A stretch of 23,762 nt of DNA from Candidatus Rokuibacteriota bacterium (GTDB lineage Bacteria; Methylomirabilota; Methylomirabilia; Rokubacteriales; CSP1-6), in NCBI GenBank assembly GCA_016201575.1, contig JACQCN010000027.1, positions 1 through 23,762 of the forward strand, written 5' to 3'. The position numbers and the translations under genes were made by a program. Shown here in pieces: positions 6,632 through 14,859 of this stretch. Position 1 is the first letter of the stretch, and the number at the start of each line of letters is the position of its first letter. A model generated the notes under the pieces. That model was not told the origin of the DNA. It ran no database searches and saw only the letters and a program-made list of their open reading frames with translations.

Positions 6632-8938
6632 TCAGCGGGACGCGAGCGGGATTTGCCGGGTTGACCGGTCGGCCCAGCGGGTGACCCGCAGGTCCCGGCC
6701 GTCGCTCTCCATGATCACCGCGCCGTCCTCGTCGGTCCGGTAGATCGCCGCGCCCGCCGTCTGGAGCCGCTCGAGCGTCCGGGGTGCCGGGTGGCCGAAC
6801 GGGTTGCGGGCGCCGACCGAGATCACCGCGACCGCCGGCTGGACGGCGCCGAGGAACCCGGCGCCCGTCGAGGCCCGGGCGCCGTGATGCGCGACCTTCA
6901 GGACGCGGGCGCGCAGCGGGGCGCGCGCCGCCACCAGGTGGCGCTCCGCCTCGGCCTCGATGTCCCCCGTCAGCAGCACCGACACCCGCCCGTGATCGAG
7001 CCGGAGCACGAGGCTGTTGTTGTTGCGGTCGGCTGCGGGGCCGCGCCGCGAGCCGGTCATCGGCGGGACGGGCGGGTTCAGCACCATCAGGCCGATCCCG
7101 CCGATGATGCGGACGCGCTCCGCCGGCGGCGCGTCCGATCGCCACACTTCGCCGACGGCGAAGAGCCGCAGGATGGCGCCCAGACCGCCCGCGTGATCGG
7201 CGTCGTCGTGGGTGACGACGGCGAGCGCCAGCCGGCGGACGCCGCGGTTCCAGAGGAACGGGGCGACCACGCGCTCGCCGACGTCGAACCTCGCCGGGCC
7301 GCCGAGGCCCGCGTCCACCAGCGCGGTCTGGCCGTCCGGCAGCTCCAGCACGATCGCGTCCCCCTGGCCGACGTCGAGGAACGTCACGCGGAGCCGGCCG
7401 TCCGCCGGGCGCGCGATCGGCCACACCTCGATGGCGGCCGCCGCCGCGATCAGCGCGATCCCTCCGATCTTCCAGCGCGTGCGGGCCGCCAGCAGGGCGG
7501 CGATCCCCCCGTAGAACGCGATCACCGCGGTCCAGTGCGGTGCCGGCAGGTGGAGCATCGCCGCGGGCACGCGGGCGGCGAGGAAGACGGCGGCCCGCAG
7601 CGCGAGCAGAACGGGCCACAGGCCGTCGAAGAGCGCGCGGCCCACCGCGTCGCTGACGGCGGAGGCCAGCACCGCGAGCATGCCCACGAGCGTCGCGACG
7701 CCGGCCAGCGGGACGACCACGAGGTTGGCGACGAGCCCGATCAGGGAGAGCTGGTTGAAGTGGTGGAGCATGATCGGCGTCACCACGAGCTGGGCGCCCG
7801 CGCTGACGGCCAGCGCGTCGGCGAGCCAGCGTGGCGCGCCCCGCGCGGCGAGGGCGGCCGCGAGCCGCCGGGCCAGGAGGACGATGCCGAGGGTGGCGCC
7901 GAACGAGAGCTGGAAGCCGGGCTCGGCGAGGTCGCCGGGACGGGCGGCGAGGATCGCGATGGCCGCGAGCGCGAGGCTGTTGAGCAGGTTCGGCTCGCGC
8001 TCGACGGCGATGGCGGCGAGGAGCAGGATCGCCATCACCGCCGCCCGGAGCACCGAGGCTTCGGCGCCGACCACGAGCGCGAAGCCCGCCACCACGGGGA
8101 TCGCGACGATCGCGATGGCCCGGCGGGGGATGCGGAGCAGCGCCAGCAGCGCGAACACGCTGGCGGCGAGCAGCGCGACGTTGAAGCCCGACACCGCCAG
8201 GATGTGGTAGACGCCCGCGCGGCGAAAGGCGTCGTCGATCTCCGGCGGGAGGCCGACGCGCTCGCCGAAGAGGAGGCCGTCGAGGAGCGCGGCGGAAACC
8301 GGCGGGAGCGCGCCCTGGATGGTGTGATCCGCCCACCGCTTCGCGGCCACGTTCCAGCGCGGCGGGTCGGCCGAGAGCGCGGTCACGCGGTCGGCCCGGG
8401 CGCTCCCGACGACGAAGATGTCCTGGCGCGCCAGGTGCGCGGCGTAGTCGAAGCCGCCCGGGTTCCGGAAGCTGCGGGGACGCGACAGGCGGAAGTCGCC
8501 GGCCACGCGCTGGCCATCCGTCAGCGGCGGCGGCTCGCCGTGGAGCGTGAGCTGGATGAGTCCCGCCACCGGCCACGCCTCGTCCGCCTCGATCAGCCGA
8601 TCGGCGTCGAGCAGTATGCGCGTGCGGTCGGGGGCCCACCGGATGGGCTCCGCCGCGAGCCGGCCCTCGAGCCGGGCGCGCGCAGGGAGTGGGTGGGCCG
8701 CGAGGTGGTGCGGGGGCAGCGCCGGCGCGGCCCCGCGAAGCATGCCGAGCCCGGCGACCGCGGCGACCAGCGTGACCGTTGCCGCACGCTCGTGCCCGAG
8801 GCCCAGGAGCACGGCCGCGAGAGCGAGGCAGATGGCCCACGCGACCCAGACGGCGAAAGCGGGCATCCCGTCGGGGACGATGGCGCCGAGGACGAAGGCG
8901 ACGGCCAGAGGCGCCAGCGGGAACGCGTGCCATCGCAC
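6632..8938 (-). CDS. comEC: ComEC/Rec2 DNA uptake channel
   Basis: ComEC is the inner-membrane channel that passes single-stranded DNA into the cytoplasm during natural transformation. The 768 residues show the full architecture. An N-terminal hydrophobic segment (about 7-70) leads into an OB-like DUF4131 domain. The multi-spanning competence domain follows (about 215-500), with LLFGERVGLPPEIDDAFRRAG and YHILAVSGFNVAL. The C-terminal metallo-beta-lactamase-like domain (about 515-750) has FLDVGQGDA (520-528), the metal motif THDDADHAGG (576-585), LTGD (656-659) and AHHG (683-686), all consistent with a nuclease-type active site. It starts at a GTG 2 nt after the comEA stop, so the two are almost certainly co-transcribed. 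Intact. Confidence 0.95.
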   Translation of the reverse strand: MRWHAFPLAPLAVAFVLGAIVPDGMPAFAVWVAWAICLALAAVLLGLGHERAATVTLVAAVAGLGMLRGAAPALPPHHLAAHPLPARARLEGRLAAEPIRWAPDRTRILLDADRLIEADEAWPVAGLIQLTLHGEPPPLTDGQRVAGDFRLSRPRSFRNPGGFDYAAHLARQDIFVVGSARADRVTALSADPPRWNVAAKRWADHTIQGALPPVSAALLDGLLFGERVGLPPEIDDAFRRAGVYHILAVSGFNVALLAASVFALLALLRIPRRAIAIVAIPVVAGFALVVGAEASVLRAAVMAILLLAAIAVEREPNLLNSLALAAIAILAARPGDLAEPGFQLSFGATLGIVLLARRLAAALAARGAPRWLADALAVSAGAQLVVTPIMLHHFNQLSLIGLVANLVVVPLAGVATLVGMLAVLASAVSDAVGRALFDGLWPVLLALRAAVFLAARVPAAMLHLPAPHWTAVIAFYGGIAALLAARTRWKIGGIALIAAAAAIEVWPIARPADGRLRVTFLDVGQGDAIVLELPDGQTALVDAGLGGPARFDVGERVVAPFLWNRGVRRLALAVVTHDDADHAGGLGAILRLFAVGEVWRSDAPPAERVRIIGGIGLMVLNPPVPPMTGSRRGPAADRNNNSLVLRLDHGRVSVLLTGDIEAEAERHLVAARAPLRARVLKVAHHGARASTGAGFLGAVQPAVAVISVGARNPFGHPAPRTLERLQTAGAAIYRTDEDGAVIMESDGRDLRVTRWADRSTRQIPLASR

Positions 8939-8940
8939 GG

Positions 8941-9459
8941 TCAGCGGGCGACGGTGACCAGGTCGCGGAGCCGCCCGAGCTTGGCCTCCCCGATCCCGGG
9001 CACGGCTCTGAGATCGTCCATGGACTCGAAGCGCCCGGCCTGCTCGCGGGCGGTCAGGATGCGGACGGCCAGGGCGGGCCCGACCCCGGGCAGCCGCTCG
9101 AGATCCCCGGCGGTCGCGCGGTTGAGGTCGAGCGGCCCCTCGCTCGCCTGACGCTTGCCCTCTCGCGCCGCCGCGGGCGCCCGGGGACGCCGCGACGGCG
9201 CCGCCTCAGCGCCGCGACCCCCACGTCCGGCTGCCGGCGCCTGCCCGATCGCCGCGTGACGCGAGGTGTGGCCGGCTTCGGCTCGTGGGCTCGACGCGGG
9301 CAGGCGGGGATCGGCGGGGGGCGGCTCGGCGTCGAAGCGCTCGAGGCGCTCGGTGAGGTCAGGATGCGCGCGCCGCCATCCGCCCACGGCGACGCCGAGC
9401 CCGCCGAGCGCGACGATGGCCAGTAGGACCCAGAGCTGGGGGCGCGAGTAAGGGCCCAC
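8941..9459 (-). CDS. comEA: ComEA-like helix-hairpin-helix DNA receptor
   Basis: This 172-residue protein starts at GTG 9459. Residues 9-27 form a single membrane anchor. A long low-complexity Ala/Arg/Pro-rich linker (about 35-108) projects into the periplasm. The C-terminal part (LDLNRATAGDLERLPGVGPALAVRIL, then LRAVPGIGEAKL) is the paired helix-hairpin-helix module that binds double-stranded DNA. It passes incoming DNA to ComEC, encoded 2 nt downstream. The linker is longer than in many ComEA proteins, and the low-complexity region makes the exact start less certain. A clear promoter was not found in the GC-rich upstream region. Confidence 0.9.
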   Translation of the reverse strand: MGPYSRPQLWVLLAIVALGGLGVAVGGWRRAHPDLTERLERFDAEPPPADPRLPASSPRAEAGHTSRHAAIGQAPAAGRGGRGAEAAPSRRPRAPAAAREGKRQASEGPLDLNRATAGDLERLPGVGPALAVRILTAREQAGRFESMDDLRAVPGIGEAKLGRLRDLVTVAR

Positions 9460-9578
9460 GCCGCGAGCCTGTCACGCCCGCGCCGTCGCCGCCAGAGTGC
9501 AAAATCAGATACGGGCGGTCGCCCGGCCGACCCGGGGCGGCTTTCGGATGGGAGGGTGTCGGAGTCATCCCTGTTCGA

Positions 9579-9651
9579 GCGCCGGCTGTACCGGCGCAAC
9601 TCGGTTCTTGGGGGAGGCGTCGGAGTGGGCCGTCGAGGCCCCGTCCGATTA
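9579..9651 (-). repeat. REP-like intergenic unit, copy 3 (minus orientation)
   Basis: Read on the minus strand, an imperfect hairpin (plus-strand 9614-9651, core GGGCCGTCGAGGCCC) is followed by a C-tract, the box GAACCGAGTT and a GCGCCGG-loop-CCGGCGC hairpin (9579-9597, loop CTGTA). This is the order of parts seen at 6453-6598 on the plus strand, so it is a dispersed family. It lies downstream of the minus-strand adh gene and upstream of comEA. Confidence 0.7.
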
Positions 9652-9687
9652 ACCCATCCCGGCGCCCGCAACGCGTCGGTCGAGTTC

Positions 9688-9725
9688 GAGGCGTCGGAGT
9701 GGGCCGTCAAGGCCCCGTCCGATTA
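9688..9725 (-). repeat. REP-like hairpin segment, copy 4, directly 3' of the adh gene
   Basis: These 38 bases match plus-strand 9614-9651 with a single difference (GTCAA against GTCGA in the loop). The two copies start 74 bp apart. On the minus strand the hairpin begins just after the adh stop codon and is followed by a degenerate C-tract/GAAC/GCGCCGG remainder (about 9660-9687). It probably forms the 3' end of the adh transcript. Confidence 0.7.
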
Positions 9726-9727
9726 GG

Positions 9728-10677
9728 TTACGGCGCCAGGGCGGCGCGCGTGATGCTCGTCGACTCCCGGTTGTGCCACTCCGAGGCGCGGAAGGCCTCG
9801 TCGATCTTCTCCAGCGGGAACTTGTGGGAGATCAGGTGATCGAAGGGGAGCCGGGCCCGGTGCCGCACGAGGAAGTCGAGCGCCTGGGGGATCACCCACG
9901 GGTCGTACATGACCACGCCGACGATCTTCTTGCTCCCCCATACGAGCTGCGCCGGCTCCAGCTCCACCTTGAGCCCGCGGCTGATGGTGCCGATCTCCAG
10001 GTAGGTGCCACCCGGACGGAGCATCTCGAGGCCCTCGGGGATGATCGCGGGGAGCCCGACGAAGTCGCAGGCCACGTCCGCGCCGGCGCCGCCGGTCAGC
10101 TTGCGCACGAGGTTCACCCGCTCCTTGCGGTCCGGCACGTCCCTCAGGTTGATCGTGTGGTCGGCGCCGAAGGCCGTGGCCAGCTCGAGGCGGCCCGGCA
10201 GCTGGTCCACGACGACCACCGGCCCCGCGCCCATCGCCTTCGCCACCGCGGCCGCCTGCACGCCGAGGCCGCCGGCGCCCTGGATCAGCACGCTCTGGCC
10301 GAACCGCAGCCCGGCCTTGTGCAGGCCGAAGATGACCTGGGCGAGCGCGCAGTTCACCGGCGCCACGATCTCGTCCGGCAAGACGTCGGGCACCGTGAAG
10401 ATCGCCCCGCCCGGGCGCAGGTAGTAGTACTCGGCGAAGGCGCCGTGGAAGTGGGGGAACTGCGACGGGCCGAGCGGGCGCCCGACCTTGTTCGGGCACG
10501 CCGCGGGCTCGAGGCCGAGGCGTCGCCGCGCCAGAAGTGCAGGTCGGAGCCGCAGATGCTGGCGAGGCTGATCCGGATCAGGACGCCGTCGGGCTCGACC
10601 TCGGGCAGGGGCAGCTCGCGGATCTCGAACGGCCTGCCGGGCCCGTGGAAGACCGCGGCCTTACCGGTTGCGGGCAT
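9728..10677 (-). pseudogene. Zinc-dependent medium-chain alcohol dehydrogenase, disrupted by internal deletion
   Basis: The N-terminal part begins at ATG 10677, with AGGAGGA at 10694-10688 as ribosome binding site. It runs MPATGKAAVFHGPG to SICGSDLHFWRGDA (53 residues), with the catalytic-zinc cysteine C42. The rest is in another frame: from about 10519 it reads LGLEPAACPNKVGRPLG, then FHGAFAEYYYL, a Rossmann QGAGGLGVQAA, and ends at 9728. Only 56 nt separate the CGSD cysteine from the CPN cysteine, where related enzymes have about 65-70 residues. Roughly 150 nt are gone, including the GHE zinc-ligand region and the first three structural-zinc cysteines. An oxidoreductase of the Zn-MDR superfamily is certain; the substrate is unknown. 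It is not functional as written, and assembly collapse is an alternative. Confidence 0.85.
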
Positions 10678-10719
10678 ATGCGCCAGTCCTCCTCTGGGAG
10701 TAGGACGGGACGCGGCCCG

Positions 10720-10890
10720 CCGGCCGCTCAAAAATGTCCAGATGCGAGGCGGCGTGGCAGTTCGAGCTGAGCGGCTTCGCCGCGGGGCGAGGCCCGAGTG
10801 GATCGCGACGGCTGAAGCGTATGCCGCATAACGCCTGCCAGGGAGGAGCGCCCGCGCCAACGAGGCAGATGGGCATTTTTCAGCGGCCGG
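10720..10890. mobile_element. MITE-like element with 20-bp terminal inverted repeats
   Basis: CCGGCCGCTCAAAAATGTCC at 10720-10739 and GGGCATTTTTCAGCGGCCGG at 10871-10890 are inverted copies matching at 18 of 20 bases. The 131 bp between them have no convincing reading frame. Read on the minus strand, internal blocks include CGCTCCTCCCTGG, ACTCGGGCCTCGCC and GCTCGAACTGCC. All three reappear after the M23 gene at 19361-19475. The right terminal repeat supplies the last three codons and the TGA stop of lysC. From memory, similar palindromic repeats are common between genes in deltaproteobacterial and related genomes. No transposase or target-site duplication is seen. Confidence 0.65.
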
Positions 10891-12097
10891 CGAGCTCGAA
10901 GGCCTCGTGCAGCGCGCGCACCGCCAGCTCGCCGTACTTGTCGTCGATGACGCAGGAGACGGCGATCTCGGACGTCGAGATCATGTGGATGTTGATGCCT
11001 TCCCGGGACAGCGTGGAGAACATGCGGGCGGCCACGCCGGAGTGGCTCCGCATCCCGACGCCGACGATGGAGATCTTGGCCACGCGGTCGTTGTGCTGGA
11101 CGCCCTCGGCGCCCACGCGCCGGGCGACCTCCTCGAGGACGGCGGCGGCGCGGGCGCGGTCGCCGCGGGGCAGCGTGAAGGACATGTCGGTGAAGCCGTC
11201 GCGGCTGATGTTCTGCACGATCATGTCCACCACGATGTTCTGGTCGGCCACGGCGGCGAAGACCTGGGCCGCCACGCCCGGGCGATCCGGGACGCGCATG
11301 ATCGAGACCTTCGCCTGGTTGCGGTCGTGGGTCACGCTGGTGACCACCACCTCTTCCATCCCGCTGTCCTCCCTGGTCACGAGCGTGCCGGGATCGGCCT
11401 TGAACGACGAGCGCACGTGCACGGGCACGCCGTACTTCTTGGCGAACTCCACCGAGCGCGACTGGAGCACCTTGGCCCCGAGGCTCGCCATCTCGAGCAT
11501 CTCGTCGTAGGAGATCCGCTCGAGCTTCCGCGCGTCCGGCACGACGTTGGGATCGGCGGTGTAGACGCCGTCGACGTCGGTGTAGATCTCGCACACGTCG
11601 GCGTCGAGGGCGGCGGCGAGGGCCACGGCCGTGAGGTCGGAGCCGCCGCGGCCGAGCGTGGTGATCTCGCCGTCCTCCGTCGCGCCCTGGAAGCCCGCCA
11701 CCACCACGATCTCGCCGGCGTCCAGCGCCGCCCGCCCGCGCTCGCCGCCGATCCGCCTGATCCGCGCCTTCGTATGGGCCGCGTCGGTCACCATGTTGAT
11801 CTGCGGTCCCGTGAAGGAGCGGGCCTTGAAGCCGAGCGCGTGCAGGGCCATGGCGAGGAGCGCGATCGTGACCGGCTCGCCGGTGGCCAGCAGCATGTCC
11901 ATCTCGCGCGGGTCCGGCGCCGGCGTGATCTGGTGGGCGAGGGCCACGAGCCCGTCGGTGGTCTTGCCCATCGCCGACACGACCACGACCAGCCGGTGGC
12001 CGCCCTTGGCGGTCTCGGCGACGCGCCGGGCGACGTTGCGGATCTTCTCCGCGTCGGCGACGGACGAGCCGCCGTACTTCTGGACGATGAGCGCCAT
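10880..12097 (-). CDS. lysC: Aspartate kinase
   Basis: The enzyme phosphorylates aspartate, the first step to lysine, threonine and methionine. It has 405 residues from [10 protein letters not shown]. The kinase domain shows KYGGSSV (7-13), TTLGRGGSD (147-154) and [12 protein letters not shown] (172-183). Two C-terminal ACT domains (about 263-335 and 340-405) contain [17 protein letters not shown] and [19 protein letters not shown], so feedback control by lysine and/or threonine is expected. Another in-frame ATG lies 9 nt upstream (12106). The later one is chosen because family similarity begins exactly there, and neither has a clear Shine-Dalgarno. The gene is probably an alpha/beta nested type, as in many bacteria. 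Its last codons and stop coincide with the terminal repeat of the element at 10720-10890. Confidence 0.95.
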   Translation of the reverse strand: MALIVQKYGGSSVADAEKIRNVARRVAETAKGGHRLVVVVSAMGKTTDGLVALAHQITPAPDPREMDMLLATGEPVTIALLAMALHALGFKARSFTGPQINMVTDAAHTKARIRRIGGERGRAALDAGEIVVVAGFQGATEDGEITTLGRGGSDLTAVALAAALDADVCEIYTDVDGVYTADPNVVPDARKLERISYDEMLEMASLGAKVLQSRSVEFAKKYGVPVHVRSSFKADPGTLVTREDSGMEEVVVTSVTHDRNQAKVSIMRVPDRPGVAAQVFAAVADQNIVVDMIVQNISRDGFTDMSFTLPRGDRARAAAVLEEVARRVGAEGVQHNDRVAKISIVGVGMRSHSGVAARMFSTLSREGINIHMISTSEIAVSCVIDDKYGELAVRALHEAFELAGR

Positions 12098-12149
12098 GCG
12101 CCGCATCGTACCCCGGACGGCGCGGGGCTGTAAACGTTACGCCGCCGCC

Positions 12150-12719
12150 CTACGGAGACGGGTTCGGCCGGCCGCCGATGAGCTTGCGGAGAGCGCCGAC
12201 GGCGCGGTGCAAGTGCACGCGGACCGTCGCCTCCGACATCCCCAGGACCTCGGCGACCTCGCGCGTCTCGAGCCCCTCCTGCACCATCAGCACCACCGCC
12301 GCGCGCTGGCGCGGGGCCAGGCGCTCGACGGCGTCCCACAGGAGCTTGAGCGCCTGCTCGCGGTCGAGCGCGTCCACCGGGTCCACCGCCTCGGCGGGCA
12401 GCGCCTCCACCTCCTCGTCGGGCTCGTTGCGCAGCCGCCAGACGCGCCACTTGCGGCGGTGATCGAGACAGAGGTTGACGAGGATCCGGTGGAACCACGT
12501 GGAGAAGCGCGCCTCGCCCCGGAAGCGCCGGGCCGACTCGTAGAGGCGGACGAAGGCCTCCTGGGAGATATCGCGGGCGTCGTCGGCGTTGCGGAGGATC
12601 AGCCAGGCGGTCCGGTACGCGCGGGCCTGATAGCGCTCGACCAGCAGGTCGAACGCCCGCTCGTCGCCGGCGCCGGCCCGCGCGCAGAGGGCTTCGTCGG
12701 AGAGCTCCTGGTTGTCCAC
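12150..12719 (-). CDS. ECF-family RNA polymerase sigma factor
   Basis: This 189-residue sigma-70 family protein contains only regions 2 and 4. Region 2 (about 20-92) has AFDLLVERYQARAY, DARDISQEAFVRLY and FSTWFHRILVNLCLDHRRK. Region 4 (about 128-182) has LAPRQRAAVVLMVQEGLETREVAEVLGMSEATVRVHLHRAVGALRK with a helix-turn-helix. A short acidic/proline linker joins them. A GTG at 12719 is the best start because similarity begins right after it, although GAGG directly touches it, which is too close for an ideal ribosome binding site. No anti-sigma factor or zinc-finger partner is adjacent. It lies between a membrane protein gene and lysC in the aspartate-pathway cluster. The target promoters are unknown. 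Confidence 0.9.
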   Translation of the reverse strand: MDNQELSDEALCARAGAGDERAFDLLVERYQARAYRTAWLILRNADDARDISQEAFVRLYESARRFRGEARFSTWFHRILVNLCLDHRRKWRVWRLRNEPDEEVEALPAEAVDPVDALDREQALKLLWDAVERLAPRQRAAVVLMVQEGLETREVAEVLGMSEATVRVHLHRAVGALRKLIGGRPNPSP

Positions 12720-12795
12720 CCTCAGACCGATGCTACCCCACGCGCCCGCGCGGAGATCCCGGCTTTCTGGGCGCCGGGCAAACTGGCGCCGTTGC

Positions 12796-13779
12796 TCAGC
12801 TCCGGGCGGCGCTCCCCGCCGGCTCCCGCGCCGCCTCGCCGAGCGACATGTGCTCGCGGAGGAGGAGAATCCAGCCGAAGAGGGTGACGGGAACGAAGCC
12901 GCAGGCGTGGAAGAGGATCGCGTAGCCGAAGGCCACGGGCTGGGCGACGCCGAACATCGCGAGCGCGAGGACGGCGGCGGTGTGGAACACGCCGATGTAG
13001 CCCGGCGCCGACGGCACGCTGATCCCGAACCCGACGAAGGCGAGGACGGCCCAGGCGGCGGCGATCGGCAGATGGAGGCGGGCTGCGAACAGCGCCGTCC
13101 ACGCCGAGAGGGCCGGCGCGAGCCACACGAGGACGGACCACCCGAGGATCGGGAGCGCGTGGCGGGGCGTGCGGACCCCCACCAGGCCGTGGAGGAACAT
13201 CTCGAAGATGCCGAGCACACGCCCCTGGAGCCGCTCCGAGCGCCGCGTGAGCCCCAGGATCACCCCGCGGCAGGCGCTCGGCGCGGCCGCGATGGCGACG
13301 AGCACGAGCACGGCGGTGAGGTCGAGGGCGAGGAACACGCCGGCGCTCCAGCGGAGCGCGGCCGGCACCGGCATGGCGAGCACGAGGCCACCCAGGATCA
13401 GGACGATGGCCAGCCCGTCGAGCACGCGCTCCACCACCAGGGTGGCTAGCGGCATCCAGAAGCCGCGCGCCCAGTGGCGCGCCACCACGTAGACGCGCAC
13501 CACCTCGCCGGCGCGCAGGGGCAGCACGTTGTTGGCCATGTAGCCGATCATCGTGGCGCGGAAGAGGGCGGGCGGGTGGGAGCCGGGCGGGAAGAGGTAG
13601 TGCCAGCGCCGCGCGCGGGTCCACACGCCGGCGATGCCGAAGGCGGCGCTGACCAGCGCCCAGCCCCAGTGGGTGTCCGCGAGCTGGGCGCCGAGCGCGT
13701 GGAGGTCGACCCGCCACAGGAGGGCCGCGAGCAGGACGGCACTGACCGCGACGCCGAGCGCGAGCTTGGCGGCGCTCAA
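12796..13779 (-). CDS. UPF0104/YbhN-like membrane protein (lysylphosphatidylglycerol synthase TM domain)
   Basis: This 327-residue integral membrane protein has about eight hydrophobic segments. Family signatures are GYMANNVLPLRAGEVVRVY (79-97; the NNxLPxRxGE motif) and VPSAPGYIGVFH (255-266; the PxxPGxxGxFE-like motif). The family is named after the flippase half of MprF, but this protein has no aminoacyl-transfer domain, so lipid lysylation should not be assumed. A lipid transport or flippase-like role is plausible and unproven. A TTG start at 13779 directly abuts the thrC stop with no gap, and no better ATG or GTG follows at the family-typical N-terminus. A truncated relative lies at 21661-22245. 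Confidence 0.85.
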   Translation of the reverse strand: MSAAKLALGVAVSAVLLAALLWRVDLHALGAQLADTHWGWALVSAAFGIAGVWTRARRWHYLFPPGSHPPALFRATMIGYMANNVLPLRAGEVVRVYVVARHWARGFWMPLATLVVERVLDGLAIVLILGGLVLAMPVPAALRWSAGVFLALDLTAVLVLVAIAAAPSACRGVILGLTRRSERLQGRVLGIFEMFLHGLVGVRTPRHALPILGWSVLVWLAPALSAWTALFAARLHLPIAAAWAVLAFVGFGISVPSAPGYIGVFHTAAVLALAMFGVAQPVAFGYAILFHACGFVPVTLFGWILLLREHMSLGEAAREPAGSAARS

Positions 13780-14859
13780 TCAGAAGCCGAGCTGGGCGAG
13801 GACGGCACCGAGCTCCGCGGGCACGGTCGTGGGGCGGGAGGCCGACTCCAGCGCCGTGTCGGGATCTTTCAGCCCGTGCCCCGTCAGGGTGAGGACCAGG
13901 GTGGCGCCGCGCTCGAAGCGGCCCGCCTTGACGGACTTGATCAGGCCCGCCACCGACGCCGCCGAGGCGGGCTCCATGAAGATGCCTTCCTCGCGGGCGA
14001 GCAGCCGGTAGGCGTGCAGGATCTCCTCGTCGGTGACGACGTCGATCCAGCCGTCGGAGTCCTTCTTCGCCTCCACCGCGAGGCCCCAGTTCGCGGGGTT
14101 GCCGATCTTGATGGCGGTGGCGACGGTGCGCGGCTCGGGGATGACCCGGTCCTCGTAGATCGGCGCCGCGCCCGCGGCCTGGAAGCCGACCATGCGCGGC
14201 AGCTCCTTGGCGTGGCCGGCCCGGTGGTACTCCTTGTAGCCGCGCCAGTACGCGGTGATGTTGCCGGCGTTGCCGACGGGGATCAGGTGGTAGTCGGGCG
14301 CCCGCCCGAGCTGATCCACGATCTCGAAGGCGCCGGTCTTCTGCCCCTCCAGGCGGAAGGGATTGATCGAGTTCACCAGGGTCACCGGGTAGCGCTCGGC
14401 GATCTGCGTGACGATGGCCAGGGCCTGGTCGAAGCTGCCCTCCACCATCAGCACGCGCGCGCCGTGGATCGCCGCCTGCGAGAGCTTGCCGAGGGCCACG
14501 CCGCCGCGGGGCACCATGACGAACGCGGCGATGCCGGCCCGGGCCGCGAAGGCCGCCGCCGAGGCCGACGTGTTGCCGGTGGAGGCGCAGATGACCGCGC
14601 GCGAGCCCGCCTCCAGCGCCTTCGAGATCGCCATCGTCATCCCGCGGTCCTTGAAGGAGCCGGTGGGGTTGAAGCCCTCGCACTTCATGTAGACCTTGAG
14701 GCTCGGGTCGGTGGCCTCGGCCAGGCGCGGCGCCGGGACGAGGGGCGTGTTGCCCTCGAGCAGCGTGACCACCGGCGTCTTCGCCGACACCGGCAGGAAT
14801 TCGCGGTACCGCTCGATGATCCCCGGCCAGGCACGGGAGGTCATGACGTCGCTACGCAT
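13780..14859 (-). CDS. thrC: Threonine synthase
   Basis: This PLP-dependent fold-type II enzyme converts O-phosphohomoserine to threonine. It has 359 residues from the ATG at 14859, which overlaps the end of hom by 8 nt. A second ATG at 14844 (MTSRAWPG) would leave a 7-nt gap and is equally possible. Motifs are EGNTPL (35-40), NPTGSFKDRGM with the PLP lysine K70, ASTGNTSAS (92-100) and the PLP-phosphate loop PVGNAGNITAYW (194-205). The length fits the shorter class of threonine synthase. Its substrate requires homoserine kinase, which is not encoded in the window. It is co-transcribed with hom. Confidence 0.94.
   Translation of the reverse strand: MRSDVMTSRAWPGIIERYREFLPVSAKTPVVTLLEGNTPLVPAPRLAEATDPSLKVYMKCEGFNPTGSFKDRGMTMAISKALEAGSRAVICASTGNTSASAAAFAARAGIAAFVMVPRGGVALGKLSQAAIHGARVLMVEGSFDQALAIVTQIAERYPVTLVNSINPFRLEGQKTGAFEIVDQLGRAPDYHLIPVGNAGNITAYWRGYKEYHRAGHAKELPRMVGFQAAGAAPIYEDRVIPEPRTVATAIKIGNPANWGLAVEAKKDSDGWIDVVTDEEILHAYRLLAREEGIFMEPASAASVAGLIKSVKAGRFERGATLVLTLTGHGLKDPDTALESASRPTTVPAELGAVLAQLGF

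Noticed and set aside
5400..8933. Long minus-strand open frame running through comEC and antisense to rpoA
   Set aside because: It overlaps two well-supported genes in other frames and has a low-complexity composition.
6791..9151. Very long plus-strand open frame opposite comEC
   Set aside because: It is rich in Arg/Ala/Gly/Asp/His and resembles no protein family. It is the antisense shadow of comEC in high-GC DNA.
9460..9578. Promoter for comEA-comEC
   Set aside because: Only scattered partial matches to -35 and -10 boxes were found in this GC-rich stretch, none convincing enough to call.
9614..9725. Two nearly identical 38-base repeats as a minimal CRISPR array
   Set aside because: There are only two copies, the repeats fold as part of a unit found elsewhere in the window on the other strand, and no cas gene is nearby.
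10907..12133. Plus-strand open frame opposite lysC
   Set aside because: It is a mirror of the lysC codons with His/Asp/Val/Gly-rich repeats and no recognisable domain.
12796..13779. Annotation as a true lysylphosphatidylglycerol synthase (mprF)
   Set aside because: Only the transmembrane half is present. The cytoplasmic aminoacyl-transferase domain is absent.
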